Below, piece by piece: positions 14,780-23,380 of a DNA stretch of 24,015 nt. The notes below the pieces were generated by a model that ran no database searches, was not told where the DNA came from, and worked only from the letters and a program-made list of their open reading frames with translations. Within the stretch, counting starts at the first letter, position 1. Each line of letters starts with the position of its first letter. A program made the position numbers and the translations under genes. The stretch comes from Eggerthellaceae bacterium UBA5808 (GTDB lineage Bacteria > Actinomycetota > Coriobacteriia > Coriobacteriales > Eggerthellaceae): positions 1 to 24,015 of the forward strand of contig DIDE01000126.1 in the NCBI GenBank assembly GCA_002417975.1. Reading direction: 5' to 3'.

Positions 14780-17383
14780 ATGCAAACGGATAGAAGACGA
14801 TATATACCATATATTTCATACTGCACTATAGCGGTATGTGCAATAGTTTGTCTTTGTATGGGCAACACGGCGTGGGCGGATGAACCGTCTGCGCCCGTGT
14901 CGTCTACTCAGTCAGTCATCGTGCCAGATGCAATATCGGATACTGCGCTAGCTAGTGAATCTGTCGAATCGAATGTTTTGACGGGGACGGCAGCGCTTAA
15001 AGGAAGTTCGTTCACGTCTGATGGCGTTACGTATGTAATCACCAACGCGACAGGCACTGATGGAGCAACACCGTCAGTTACGGTCGGCGATGGTCGGACG
15101 TGCGCGGTCGACGCTAACGATGCACGTGCATTGACGATTCCTTCAACCGTAACATGCGAAGGCACAACATATACTGTTACGCGTATTTCTGCTTATGCGT
15201 TTTATGGTTCAAAACTTTGTTCAGCTCATATACCAGCGACGGTAACGTCTATAGGTGATCGGGCGTTTGAAAATGCTCATGCGCTGACAACGTGCACGTT
15301 TGATGACAATGCAAAACTTACGAGCATAGGTTCGTATTGCTTTGCCGATGAATCCGAAAAGAAATCAGATGGTTCATCGGGAATTGTTCCGTCGCATCTA
15401 CAGACAATTGATCTTCCATCAGGCGTGCAGGCTATTCCCTCGCATTGCTTTTATAATCAGACGAGTTTGACGCATGCGAGCCTTGGATCATGGTTATCTA
15501 AGGGGCTCAAGGAATATGCCTTTGCAGGATGTACTGCTATGACGAGTATTGTTATACCGCCTATTGCTGACAATACGGATACCTATCAAGATGAATATAG
15601 CGTCGAAGGCGAATGGTCTGACTACCTGTTTTACGGATGCAGCAATCTTAAGACGATTGAGTGCTTAGGAACGATGTACTACTACACCTGGGGCTACGTT
15701 GACCATGTGCTTGAAGGGTGTTCATCACTCAAGAATATCGTATTTCACTCTACGCCGTTTAGACAGTTGGAATTTGCCTATGAAGATCCTGACGATTATA
15801 AGACGCTTATGGGGCTGCCTATTTCGTCTCTCAACTTTTATGACAATGTATCGTTTTATGCATCAAAAGAGGATGCGCAAACAGATCAGGCAACATTTTC
15901 AAAAACAGGTGCACACGATGCTTCCATTACGCTTAAAGGGTCAGCGGAGATCTTGTGGAAGACTTCGTACGGAGATATAGCTTCGGGGAATGTAGCAAAC
16001 AGTATCTATTCAGGATCTGTGCCTGCGTGTGGAACAAATTGTGCCTGGGTGTTCAAAGATACGCCCTTGAGTACTGCTACGCTGAGTACTTCGACCTATG
16101 CCTATGCGGTTGATGCTCATGATCTATCAAATGCACGCCTGTCAATTGCTGATAGTTATACGCAAGCGGCGCTGTCGAATGGATGTATAACCAATGCGGT
16201 GTTGACGCTTGCTGATGGAACAGTGCTTACTGAGGGAACAGATTACACACTCTCATACGTCAATGTTACGACTGGCGAAACGGTGTCTGCTATTACCAAA
16301 GCTGGAACATATCGCGTTGAAGCACATCCAAGTTCATCGCGTTATACCGGTACTATTTCGGCTATGACCGTGTATGGAACATCGGGGGCATTTAGCCGCA
16401 TGGGCGCATCCGATCGTTATGGGACTGATCAGCTTATTGTAGAAAAAACCGAATCCGAGCTACAGTCTGCATCCAAGAAAAAGAGCGATTATCTTATTGT
16501 TGTAACGGGTGCTAATTGGCCTGATGGATTGACGGCATCGGCGTTAGCAGGTGTCAAGGGTGCTTCGATTTGCTTAGTTGCTGGTGATCGTCAAGGTAAT
16601 CCCGAAACAGGTAAATGGCTTTCATCCGAAGATCGCGCACGTATTGCGGAGACGGGTGCAAAGCACATCATCATTGTTGGTGGCGATAACGTAGTTCCTG
16701 CCGCGATGGAAGCCGAAATTAAATCGATTGATGGTGTTCGTTCTATTGATCGTTTTTCGGGAGATACGCGTGCTCAAACAGCCTATGATATCTACCGCAA
16801 AATTGCAGGTAGTACCATTTCGGGGGATGCTTGGGGAGACACAGCAATTGTGGTAACGGGTACTACTCCTGCTGATGCACTTTCGGTGTCAGCGCTGGCC
16901 TATGGCAAAAAGGCGCCAATCTTTTTAACGACCGATGGTTGCCTTGATAGCAACTCTATGAAAGCGTTGAGTGGCTTTTCTAACGTACTTATCATTGGTG
17001 GTTCTAATGCAATTTCTTCAGATGAAGAATCGCGTATACGTTCGTCGTGCTCTTCTTCGACCGTAACGCGACTTGCTGGTATCGATCGCTATGAGACGAA
17101 CAGAAAGATACTAGTCTATGAGTTGCAGCACGGTTTTTCGCTGTCATCGGTGGTCGTTGCATCGGGTGACGAAGAACATTGGCCTGATGCACTTGCGGGG
17201 TCTCCGCTGTGTGGATCGATGAATGCCCCATTGATGCTCGTCGATGGAACCGATGAAAGCGCGTCAATGCTTGTAGCGACACTTGCTCCGTATCGTGATT
17301 CTATTACTGGGGGCTATATCCTCGGGGGTACAGCGGCGATATCTGATTCATCTCAATTGATACTTAACGATTTATGGAAGTAG
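14780..17383 (+). CDS. Secreted LRR_5 (BspA-like) protein with three C-terminal CWB2 repeats
   Basis: 867 residues from ATG 14780; a TTG directly before it (14777) is an alternative start with better spacing to GAAGG. The signal peptide ends about residue 33 (AWA before DEPS). An N-terminal beta region (about 55-105) is followed by irregular LRR_5 units with pattern 'AFYGSKL...IPATVTSIGDRAFENAHAL' (about 110-340, more degenerate than in the divergent protein), a spacer, then a beta domain with TLADGTVLTEGTDYTLSYVN (about 470-525) of the kind found repeated in surface proteins. Three CWB2 repeats run from about 535 (FSRMGASDRYGT) to the end. Likely a second wall-bound receptor or adhesin made with the upstream binding-protein-like partner. 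The foldase gene overlaps its 3' end by ten bases if that gene starts at 17374. Confidence 0.9.
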   Translation: MQTDRRRYIPYISYCTIAVCAIVCLCMGNTAWADEPSAPVSSTQSVIVPDAISDTALASESVESNVLTGTAALKGSSFTSDGVTYVITNATGTDGATPSVTVGDGRTCAVDANDARALTIPSTVTCEGTTYTVTRISAYAFYGSKLCSAHIPATVTSIGDRAFENAHALTTCTFDDNAKLTSIGSYCFADESEKKSDGSSGIVPSHLQTIDLPSGVQAIPSHCFYNQTSLTHASLGSWLSKGLKEYAFAGCTAMTSIVIPPIADNTDTYQDEYSVEGEWSDYLFYGCSNLKTIECLGTMYYYTWGYVDHVLEGCSSLKNIVFHSTPFRQLEFAYEDPDDYKTLMGLPISSLNFYDNVSFYASKEDAQTDQATFSKTGAHDASITLKGSAEILWKTSYGDIASGNVANSIYSGSVPACGTNCAWVFKDTPLSTATLSTSTYAYAVDAHDLSNARLSIADSYTQAALSNGCITNAVLTLADGTVLTEGTDYTLSYVNVTTGETVSAITKAGTYRVEAHPSSSRYTGTISAMTVYGTSGAFSRMGASDRYGTDQLIVEKTESELQSASKKKSDYLIVVTGANWPDGLTASALAGVKGASICLVAGDRQGNPETGKWLSSEDRARIAETGAKHIIIVGGDNVVPAAMEAEIKSIDGVRSIDRFSGDTRAQTAYDIYRKIAGSTISGDAWGDTAIVVTGTTPADALSVSALAYGKKAPIFLTTDGCLDSNSMKALSGFSNVLIIGGSNAISSDEESRIRSSCSSSTVTRLAGIDRYETNRKILVYELQHGFSLSSVVVASGDEEHWPDALAGSPLCGSMNAPLMLVDGTDESASMLVATLAPYRDSITGGYILGGTAAISDSSQLILNDLWK

Positions 17384-18495
17384 TGGACAGCGTGGTAAAA
17401 CAGGTATGTGGTACTCGTGGGTGCAATGATACAAATATGTCGTGCAGTGTGATTGCTATGGTAAAAAAAGCGTTTTGTTGTTTACTCGCTATAGGCAGTA
17501 TATGCGTTTGCCTGAGCATGACAGGTTGCAGCCAATCATCGAATACCGAGACCCGCGCTATCGCCGCGACACTCACTGACGGAACGAATATCTATGAAGA
17601 TGATGTATCGGATTATATTGATACGTATCGTCAACATAATCAGCTTGAAGATGATGATACGTGGAATCAAGCACTTGAACAGAGCAATTACTCGTCAGAT
17701 GTATTTCGTACCATGACGATATATGAACTTGCCGCGAAATCGATTATTGCTGATGAGGCAGCGAACGATGGAATCACCATTACGGATGATCAGATCAACG
17801 ATGCTATTACGCAGCAAAAGCAGGCGCTTGGCGTCAACGATGATGATACATGGAATCAGATGCTTGATACCTATGGTATAGATGCGGGGTCATTCTGGGA
17901 TACGATTGCTTATCGTCTTAAAGAAGAAGCAGTGTACAAAGATGCTGTTTCGCAATCGTCTGCTTCTGATGATCAGGCGCTGTCGTACCTAACGTCGAAC
18001 TATGGTGGTACAACGGCTCATTATATGCAGTGCATTTCGAACACGAGCACGTCAACATTGAGCACAGCATATGATCAGCTCGAAGCGCAATCATCAACGC
18101 TCGATAGTGCGGGTTTTTCTAGCTATGTACAGACCTATTCGGATAAAGCGTGCACAGACAACGCAGACGGATCGCTTGGATGGGACATCCAATACGGATC
18201 ATCATCCGATATAGCGTCAGTATTTACATCGATGCAGGCAAATGAACTTTATGGCGATATGTACACGTTTGGCGACGGAGAAAAGGGCATCTTATTCTGT
18301 GGCCAGACGTTTGATATTCCAACGACGTTATCCGATACAAGTAGCGTTCCGTCTACACTGCTTTCATATGCGCGCAAGCAGGCTTCTACCGTTCAATGGA
18401 ATAAAGATTGTAAGGCGTGGTTGCAACAGCAGATCGAGGATTCGATCACTATAAACGATATGCCCGATGGGTTGGCTTATGCGACCGATAAATAA
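17374..18495 (+). CDS. Foldase lipoprotein, SurA/PrsA-like (parvulin-type peptidyl-prolyl isomerase)
   Basis: The longest frame gives 373 residues; the ATG at 17458 gives a normal lipoprotein signal (MVKKAFCCLLAIGSICVCLSMTGC) with the lipidated Cys at 17527-17529, and is my preferred start although no strong ribosome site is visible for any candidate. After the Cys comes a helical N-domain (SurA_N/PrsA-like; YEDDVSDYIDTYRQHN, ITDDQINDAI) and then a degenerate parvulin domain: TAHYMQCIS, then FSSYVQTYSDKACTDNADGSLGWDIQYGS, corresponding to the 'FaxxAxxyS...GGdLGwf' block. Such proteins sit on the outer membrane face and help exported proteins fold. Its position between wall proteins and a cysteine-rich binding lipoprotein suggests it serves these. 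Isomerase activity is uncertain because the domain is divergent. The end overlaps the next gene. Confidence 0.8.
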   Translation: MEVVDSVVKQVCGTRGCNDTNMSCSVIAMVKKAFCCLLAIGSICVCLSMTGCSQSSNTETRAIAATLTDGTNIYEDDVSDYIDTYRQHNQLEDDDTWNQALEQSNYSSDVFRTMTIYELAAKSIIADEAANDGITITDDQINDAITQQKQALGVNDDDTWNQMLDTYGIDAGSFWDTIAYRLKEEAVYKDAVSQSSASDDQALSYLTSNYGGTTAHYMQCISNTSTSTLSTAYDQLEAQSSTLDSAGFSSYVQTYSDKACTDNADGSLGWDIQYGSSSDIASVFTSMQANELYGDMYTFGDGEKGILFCGQTFDIPTTLSDTSSVPSTLLSYARKQASTVQWNKDCKAWLQQQIEDSITINDMPDGLAYATDK

Positions 18496-20617
18496 GGCTT
18501 GGCATAAACCTGCATGTTTTCGGCCAGCTGTAGCGGTATCTCGTTATGGTCATATGGGTACCGTTATACTCGCGGCTATGGTGGCTTTGAGCTCCCTCAT
18601 CGTTGTAAGTACGATGACGGGGTGCAAGGACACCGACGTTATCAAGGAAATTGTTTACGATCAGGATGCGGATATTGAGGAAACAAATACTGATCAGTTC
18701 GTATGGAAATACGACGCGGATAGCGACACAATAACTGACCAACTTCCTGAATCACAGTTGCAGGAAGCGACATCAGTAACGAATAATTGCATTCCTCGAG
18801 CATTGTATTCTTCATCGGCTAACGACCCGTCGTCTATTGCGTCGCAATTTCTTTATGCTGATCCAGCGGATTACGATTGCGAATCGACAGGGTACGTAAC
18901 GTATATTGCCGATCCTGATGCTCCCGAGAATGATAATGCGCAGCAGCAAATCGACCAAACATCTGATGAAATAAGCGAAGACCAGGGTCTTAATGGCGAT
19001 ACGGACGAAAATGTATCGGCTGATGGTACCACGTTATCTGATTCTTCTGATAATTTTAAAGACCTGGGGGCAGGCCAAGGTGCGGGCGGCGGAGGAAGTG
19101 TTCCCGTTAATGCTCCTGGTAATGCTGGCAGTGGTGGAACAAATGCTGGTGGTGCATCGGGCGGCAAGGACAAACCGAAGAAATCCTACAACAGTTCGTC
19201 TCAGTACGATATCCCCAAGCTTTCGACTGTGGCAGCATACGGTTCTGTTGCGGTAACCGTTGACATGCTTACTGGTGGCGGAGCTTTGGTGGGAGCAAAC
19301 GCAGATCTGATTAATGGAGTTGACGGTGTTGACGGTGGCTTTCAGGCAGTGTTTGGGTCTGAGGGTGCGAGTGGCGTTCAGTGCGTATGGAATGACACTG
19401 CGCAGAGTAGCAAACGTATTCAGAGTTCCACACAGGCTGATGTTGCGGCGCTTATTGCGTTGCATCCAGACGCGGTGCTTATCACCGATACCGATGCGGG
19501 CTTTACTGACGCGCAAACCGAGCAACTTTCTGATGCAGGAATCAGCATTGTGCAGGTGCATATGGGCACGGACTACAATATTTCTTGCACCATTTCGTAC
19601 CTTGCGCAAGCGCTTGAGGGAAGCACAGCTAAGGCGTCGGGCATTGATCCTCAAACGATTGCCCAGAATTATGAAACACTTCATGACAAGGTAATACAAC
19701 GGATCGAACAAGCAAACGGCGGTTATAGTGCCTACGATGATCAAGTACTCGACGATGAAGCGGACGATTCTGTTGCATCAGGCGATTCCAAATGCACGTT
19801 GCTTATAGATGACTGGAATACATCATGCATCTATAACGGATCTTGGAATGGATATACCGTGCAGGCACATAATGGTGTTGGGCTAGCGACTGCTGGATGG
19901 CAGTCGAGCCCTGCTTCGTACTATATGGGCGTTGGCGGTTTGGTAAACACTGCAGCTGCGGCTGAGACGTGGACAATGAATCAGACGAATAAGGCGGTTG
20001 TTGTCTGGCAGTTTGGGTATAACGAACTCGATCCTAATGCATGGTCGGTCAATCCAGGTATCACGCTTGATCGCAGTGGTGGTGCTGTGCATCTACTCTC
20101 AACGCTTTCGGGATCGGGGAGAGACGATATTTCATCTAAAAAGGATGGGTTTGGAAGCGATTCGTTCCCTAATCTTATTGTTGCAAATCAAGATATGAAA
20201 GATTCGTTTGTCTCCGATGCATCGCACGAAGGTGGATTGTATTATCCGTATCCCGTTGCGACAACGTCTGGTGGGCAAACGTTTGTCGGAAAAATCTGTG
20301 CATCTCAACCGCTCTATTGCGATATTGGACGGTGCAATAGTGGCCAGATGAGTACATTGGCGGGGGCAAGCTCCGATACAATTGCCGACAAAATACTTGT
20401 TAACCCTTGTGGTCTTTGCGGGTCGTGGATTGATGGGTCACCGGAATCAGTACTCGAATCTGCATGGGTTGCCAATGTCATGGATTGCTCGGCAGAAAGC
20501 CAATCGCAATTGAATACAGATATTAAAGACTTTTATAAGACGTGTTATCGCTATGATCTTTCCGATGATCAGGTTAACGATATACTTGCGGGCAGCCAGA
20601 GCGGGAAGGTTAAATAA
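18467..20617 (+). CDS. Class III (FecB/BtuF-type) ABC transporter substrate-binding lipoprotein, cysteine-rich
   Basis: 716 residues, about twice the family's length. A signal with lipobox MTGC (Cys 53 from ATG 18467; ATG 18479 or 18554 are alternatives) is followed by ~200 acidic, low-complexity residues and a Gly-rich linker (about 203-240, bases 19069-19180). The PF01497-like domain starts at KLSTVAAYGSVAVTVDMLTGG (about 252); ALIALHPDAVLITD (about 329-342) is the lobe-1 'kPDlvi' element, and DFYKTCYRYDLSDDQVNDIL closes the protein like the family C-terminus. It should deliver a chelated metal, haem or corrinoid to the permeases that follow. Thirteen cysteines follow the lipid Cys, including CDIGRC and PCGLCG, unusual for this family. 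It overlaps the foldase gene by 29 bases; the permease starts two bases after it. Family confident, substrate unknown. Confidence 0.85.
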   Translation: MGWLMRPINKAWHKPACFRPAVAVSRYGHMGTVILAAMVALSSLIVVSTMTGCKDTDVIKEIVYDQDADIEETNTDQFVWKYDADSDTITDQLPESQLQEATSVTNNCIPRALYSSSANDPSSIASQFLYADPADYDCESTGYVTYIADPDAPENDNAQQQIDQTSDEISEDQGLNGDTDENVSADGTTLSDSSDNFKDLGAGQGAGGGGSVPVNAPGNAGSGGTNAGGASGGKDKPKKSYNSSSQYDIPKLSTVAAYGSVAVTVDMLTGGGALVGANADLINGVDGVDGGFQAVFGSEGASGVQCVWNDTAQSSKRIQSSTQADVAALIALHPDAVLITDTDAGFTDAQTEQLSDAGISIVQVHMGTDYNISCTISYLAQALEGSTAKASGIDPQTIAQNYETLHDKVIQRIEQANGGYSAYDDQVLDDEADDSVASGDSKCTLLIDDWNTSCIYNGSWNGYTVQAHNGVGLATAGWQSSPASYYMGVGGLVNTAAAAETWTMNQTNKAVVVWQFGYNELDPNAWSVNPGITLDRSGGAVHLLSTLSGSGRDDISSKKDGFGSDSFPNLIVANQDMKDSFVSDASHEGGLYYPYPVATTSGGQTFVGKICASQPLYCDIGRCNSGQMSTLAGASSDTIADKILVNPCGLCGSWIDGSPESVLESAWVANVMDCSAESQSQLNTDIKDFYKTCYRYDLSDDQVNDILAGSQSGKVK

Positions 20618-20619
20618 TC

Positions 20620-22209
20620 GTGTCGTTTTTCCACAGGGACGGTCATACGAATACGCATGGCCAAGCGGACTCGAATGGTGTACCGAATTCTGTGAGTACA
20701 TCGGGAACGAATACGTTTTCTTCTACAAACGTTCCCGGTATGAATAAAGCATCAGGTGCAACGAGCGTGCCAGGTATGGACACAGCATTTGGCACAAGCA
20801 AGCGATCAAGTTCGCGTGTACAACATACAGGTAGTCCGCTTGATATGGATGTGTCGCCACTTGCAACAAGTGTGCCGGGGGCGAGCGCCGTATCGAATAT
20901 GAGTGCTGCTACAGATGAAAATGCGCGTACTGCTGGTATGCCTTCGATGCCAGGACGTAGCGGATTTGGCCGTGATACATCGATGGATGTCAATGCTGTG
21001 CCATCGGGGTTTCGTCGGCACGATGAGGTGAACGTATACGCCGATCAAATGCGTGAACAGCATGGGATGGACAAGCGCAAGCGTGCGCTGATTGTTTTGA
21101 TCCTTGTACTCATTGTGCTTATCCCCCTGGTAATTATTTTGCCTTATGGTCTGTTCGAGCAGCGTATCGTGATTAGTATTGGCTCCCTTAATCATATGGT
21201 GATGAGCAACGTTCACGACCTTATTGCAATGTTTGCCGATCCTGGATCGTCAGGATCAGAGGTGGGAATTGTGTCTCGCTATTTGTGTGTGGCAATTGCG
21301 GGTGCAGCGTTTGGTCTTACCGGTGCAGTGTATCAAGGGGCATTAAAAAACGATTTGGCATCACCGACAACGCTTGGCGTTGATCAAGGCGCAACGTTAG
21401 GTATGACGGTATTTGTCCTATTGCTGCAAGGAACAATGATAAGCGTTTCTCATTTACCTATATCTGATATCGCGTATATGATGGGCGATCTAACGTTTAT
21501 TAATTGGGTTTGGATGATGTATGGACGTATGATATGTGCTTTGCTGGGAAGTTTTGCTGCTGTAGCCGTCGTACTTCTCATTGCGCGTGTCGCGGGTCAT
21601 GGGCATACAAGCAGCTTATGGATTATTGTTGCGGGCAGCATTCTTGCGACTGCACTGTCTTCGGTGTCGTCGCTTATCGATATCTATTTTGAGACCACGG
21701 GTTCAATTGCACAGGAGGAACTTGCGACAGTGGTTTCGGCAAAGTCATTTACTCAAATTCATTCGTTTGTAGATGTTGGTCTTCTTGTGGTACCGGTGGG
21801 AATTTGTCTATTTATTCTAATCGCTATGAGGTCAAAGTTGGGTGTGCTCTCTTTTGGAGAGGACGAGGCACGATCGATGGGCGTAGATCCTCATCGTACG
21901 AGCAATATCATGATTGGCGTTACCACGTTTATGAGTGCAGTTGTTATTTCCATCTGCGGAAACGTTGCCTTCCTGGGATTCATTGTTCCGCATATTACTA
22001 GGCGGTGGATTGGCGCTGATTTCCGCTATCTTGTTCCTGCTTCGGCATTATGTGGGTCAATCGTTTTGCTTGTATCGTATTATGCTTCATCGGTTATCAG
22101 CCAAGAAGCAAGCAGCTATGTAAGCATGTTTATGTCGTTAATTGGTTTTGCTGCCTTTATCTTTATGTTCTTTGGAAAGCAGGGATGGGGACGCCATGCA
22201 GGGGAATGA
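20620..22209 (+). CDS. FecCD-family ABC transporter permease with a 150-residue N-terminal extension
   Basis: 529 residues; the family norm is about 330. GTG start with GGGAAGG upstream, two bases after the binding-protein gene. The membrane part begins at about residue 153 after KRKR, with the FecCD hallmarks GLTGAVYQGALKNDLASPTTLGVDQGATLG, the coupling-helix region LGVLSFGEDEARSMGVD, and CGNVAFLGFIVPHITRRWIG near the end. It forms half of the channel for a siderophore, haem or cobalamin-type substrate. The extension is hydrophilic, rich in Ser, Thr, Met and Gly, and repeats the phrase VPGM/VPGA (NVPGMNKAS, SVPGMDTAF, SVPGASAVS, SMPGRSGFG). Positive charges before the first helix put it in the cytoplasm. 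I know of no such extension in characterised FecCD proteins. Partner: the next gene. Confidence 0.93.
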   Translation: MSFFHRDGHTNTHGQADSNGVPNSVSTSGTNTFSSTNVPGMNKASGATSVPGMDTAFGTSKRSSSRVQHTGSPLDMDVSPLATSVPGASAVSNMSAATDENARTAGMPSMPGRSGFGRDTSMDVNAVPSGFRRHDEVNVYADQMREQHGMDKRKRALIVLILVLIVLIPLVIILPYGLFEQRIVISIGSLNHMVMSNVHDLIAMFADPGSSGSEVGIVSRYLCVAIAGAAFGLTGAVYQGALKNDLASPTTLGVDQGATLGMTVFVLLLQGTMISVSHLPISDIAYMMGDLTFINWVWMMYGRMICALLGSFAAVAVVLLIARVAGHGHTSSLWIIVAGSILATALSSVSSLIDIYFETTGSIAQEELATVVSAKSFTQIHSFVDVGLLVVPVGICLFILIAMRSKLGVLSFGEDEARSMGVDPHRTSNIMIGVTTFMSAVVISICGNVAFLGFIVPHITRRWIGADFRYLVPASALCGSIVLLVSYYASSVISQEASSYVSMFMSLIGFAAFIFMFFGKQGWGRHAGE

Positions 22210-23380
22210 AACAATGACAGGGAGTCAAATTGCGGATACAGCAATAACTACTTCGTCGTTCTATCGTGATGATAAAAAGATAACGCGCAGAAAAACGATT
22301 ACGCTCACGGTCGTTATTGTTATCGTCTCTCTGCTGTCGCTCTCGCTTGGCAATGATGATTCAGGCACACCGCTTATGCGCTACTATTCTCCTGCCGATG
22401 TAGCTAACGTGCTGTGGACGGCAATATATCTTGGTTTTGGGCATCTGTGTAACTTGCCCTATGTTGCTCAGTCAGACCAAATCATTGATGCTGTTGGGTG
22501 TTATCACGACGTTCTAGGTCGCGCTCAGACCATTGGGATTGTTCTTGTGTGCGGCATGTTGCTTGCCGTTTCGGGAATGCTGTTTCAGATGGTATTTAAA
22601 AACGCCATTGCCTCGCCGACGATGCTTGGCGTTTCGAGTGGTGTAAAACTTGGACAAATTATTGCTGTCCTTATATTTTCGAGTGCAATTTTAAAGATGC
22701 CAGCGGTGATCTATGCTTTAGGATATCTAGGTGGACTTATTGCGCTTGCGATTGTCTTGTTAATAGGAAAATTGACGGGCGGATCCGGTAAGGGTTCTTT
22801 TAATCTATTGAATATGATGCTGATCGGGGCAATGTTTTCCGAAGTGATCGGTATTTTTCTAACATTTTTGTCTGCAACGGCTCTCAAAGGTGATCTTGGC
22901 AAGGTCTATGACCAAATTGTGCTGACTACTAGTTTGAATAAGACACCGCTTGCGATAATGGTTTTGGTCGTGACTGCTATTGTGACCATAATTCCTTTAA
23001 TAGCACGTCGCTATCAGTTGAACCTTTTAGCTTTTTCGGATACCGATATAAAGCTTGGTGGGGTAAATCCATCGAGCATACGTATTTTAGCGCTTGCTTG
23101 CGGCTCGGTCATGATCCTTGCTGCGCAAAGCGAAGTCGGCGATGTGGCGATGCTCTCGTTAGTAACACCCTTTTTGTCTCGCGCAATATTTGGTGTCGAA
23201 TTTCGCAAACAATTTATTGGTAGCGTACTTATCGGCATGATTATCATTTTGGTTTGCAGTGACATTTCTGCAATGATCCAGTTTGTAAGCACGGGTGTGC
23301 CGATGACCGTTATCGTTAATGTTCTTATGGTTCCTTTGTTCGCGTGGATCATGGCAACCAATCAGAAGGCGCTTCAATAG
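22196..23380 (+). CDS. FecCD-family ABC transporter permease, second subunit
   Basis: 394 residues from ATG 22196 (GGATGGGG upstream); ATG 22214 with AGGGGA upstream is equally good and would avoid the overlap with the first permease. It is a polytopic protein with the FecCD motif SGMLFQMVFKNAIASPTMLGVSSGVKLG, the ATPase-contact region LNLLAFSDTDIKLGGVNP, and DVAMLSLVTPFLSRAIFG where the family usually has 'GfvGLivPHiaR', so the last motif is divergent. It forms the channel with the previous gene product as a heterodimer, the arrangement known from FecCD/FatCD/YclNO-type importers. The length is normal apart from ~40 polar residues at the start. No ATPase follows directly; a DUF58 gene starts at the next base after its stop. 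Confidence 0.92.
   Translation: MQGNETMTGSQIADTAITTSSFYRDDKKITRRKTITLTVVIVIVSLLSLSLGNDDSGTPLMRYYSPADVANVLWTAIYLGFGHLCNLPYVAQSDQIIDAVGCYHDVLGRAQTIGIVLVCGMLLAVSGMLFQMVFKNAIASPTMLGVSSGVKLGQIIAVLIFSSAILKMPAVIYALGYLGGLIALAIVLLIGKLTGGSGKGSFNLLNMMLIGAMFSEVIGIFLTFLSATALKGDLGKVYDQIVLTTSLNKTPLAIMVLVVTAIVTIIPLIARRYQLNLLAFSDTDIKLGGVNPSSIRILALACGSVMILAAQSEVGDVAMLSLVTPFLSRAIFGVEFRKQFIGSVLIGMIIILVCSDISAMIQFVSTGVPMTVIVNVLMVPLFAWIMATNQKALQ

Noticed and set aside
19034..19744. 236-codon open frame on the minus strand
   Set aside because: It lies wholly inside the binding-lipoprotein gene; its translation is Arg/Cys-rich with no recognisable domain, signal or ribosome site. It is a shadow frame.
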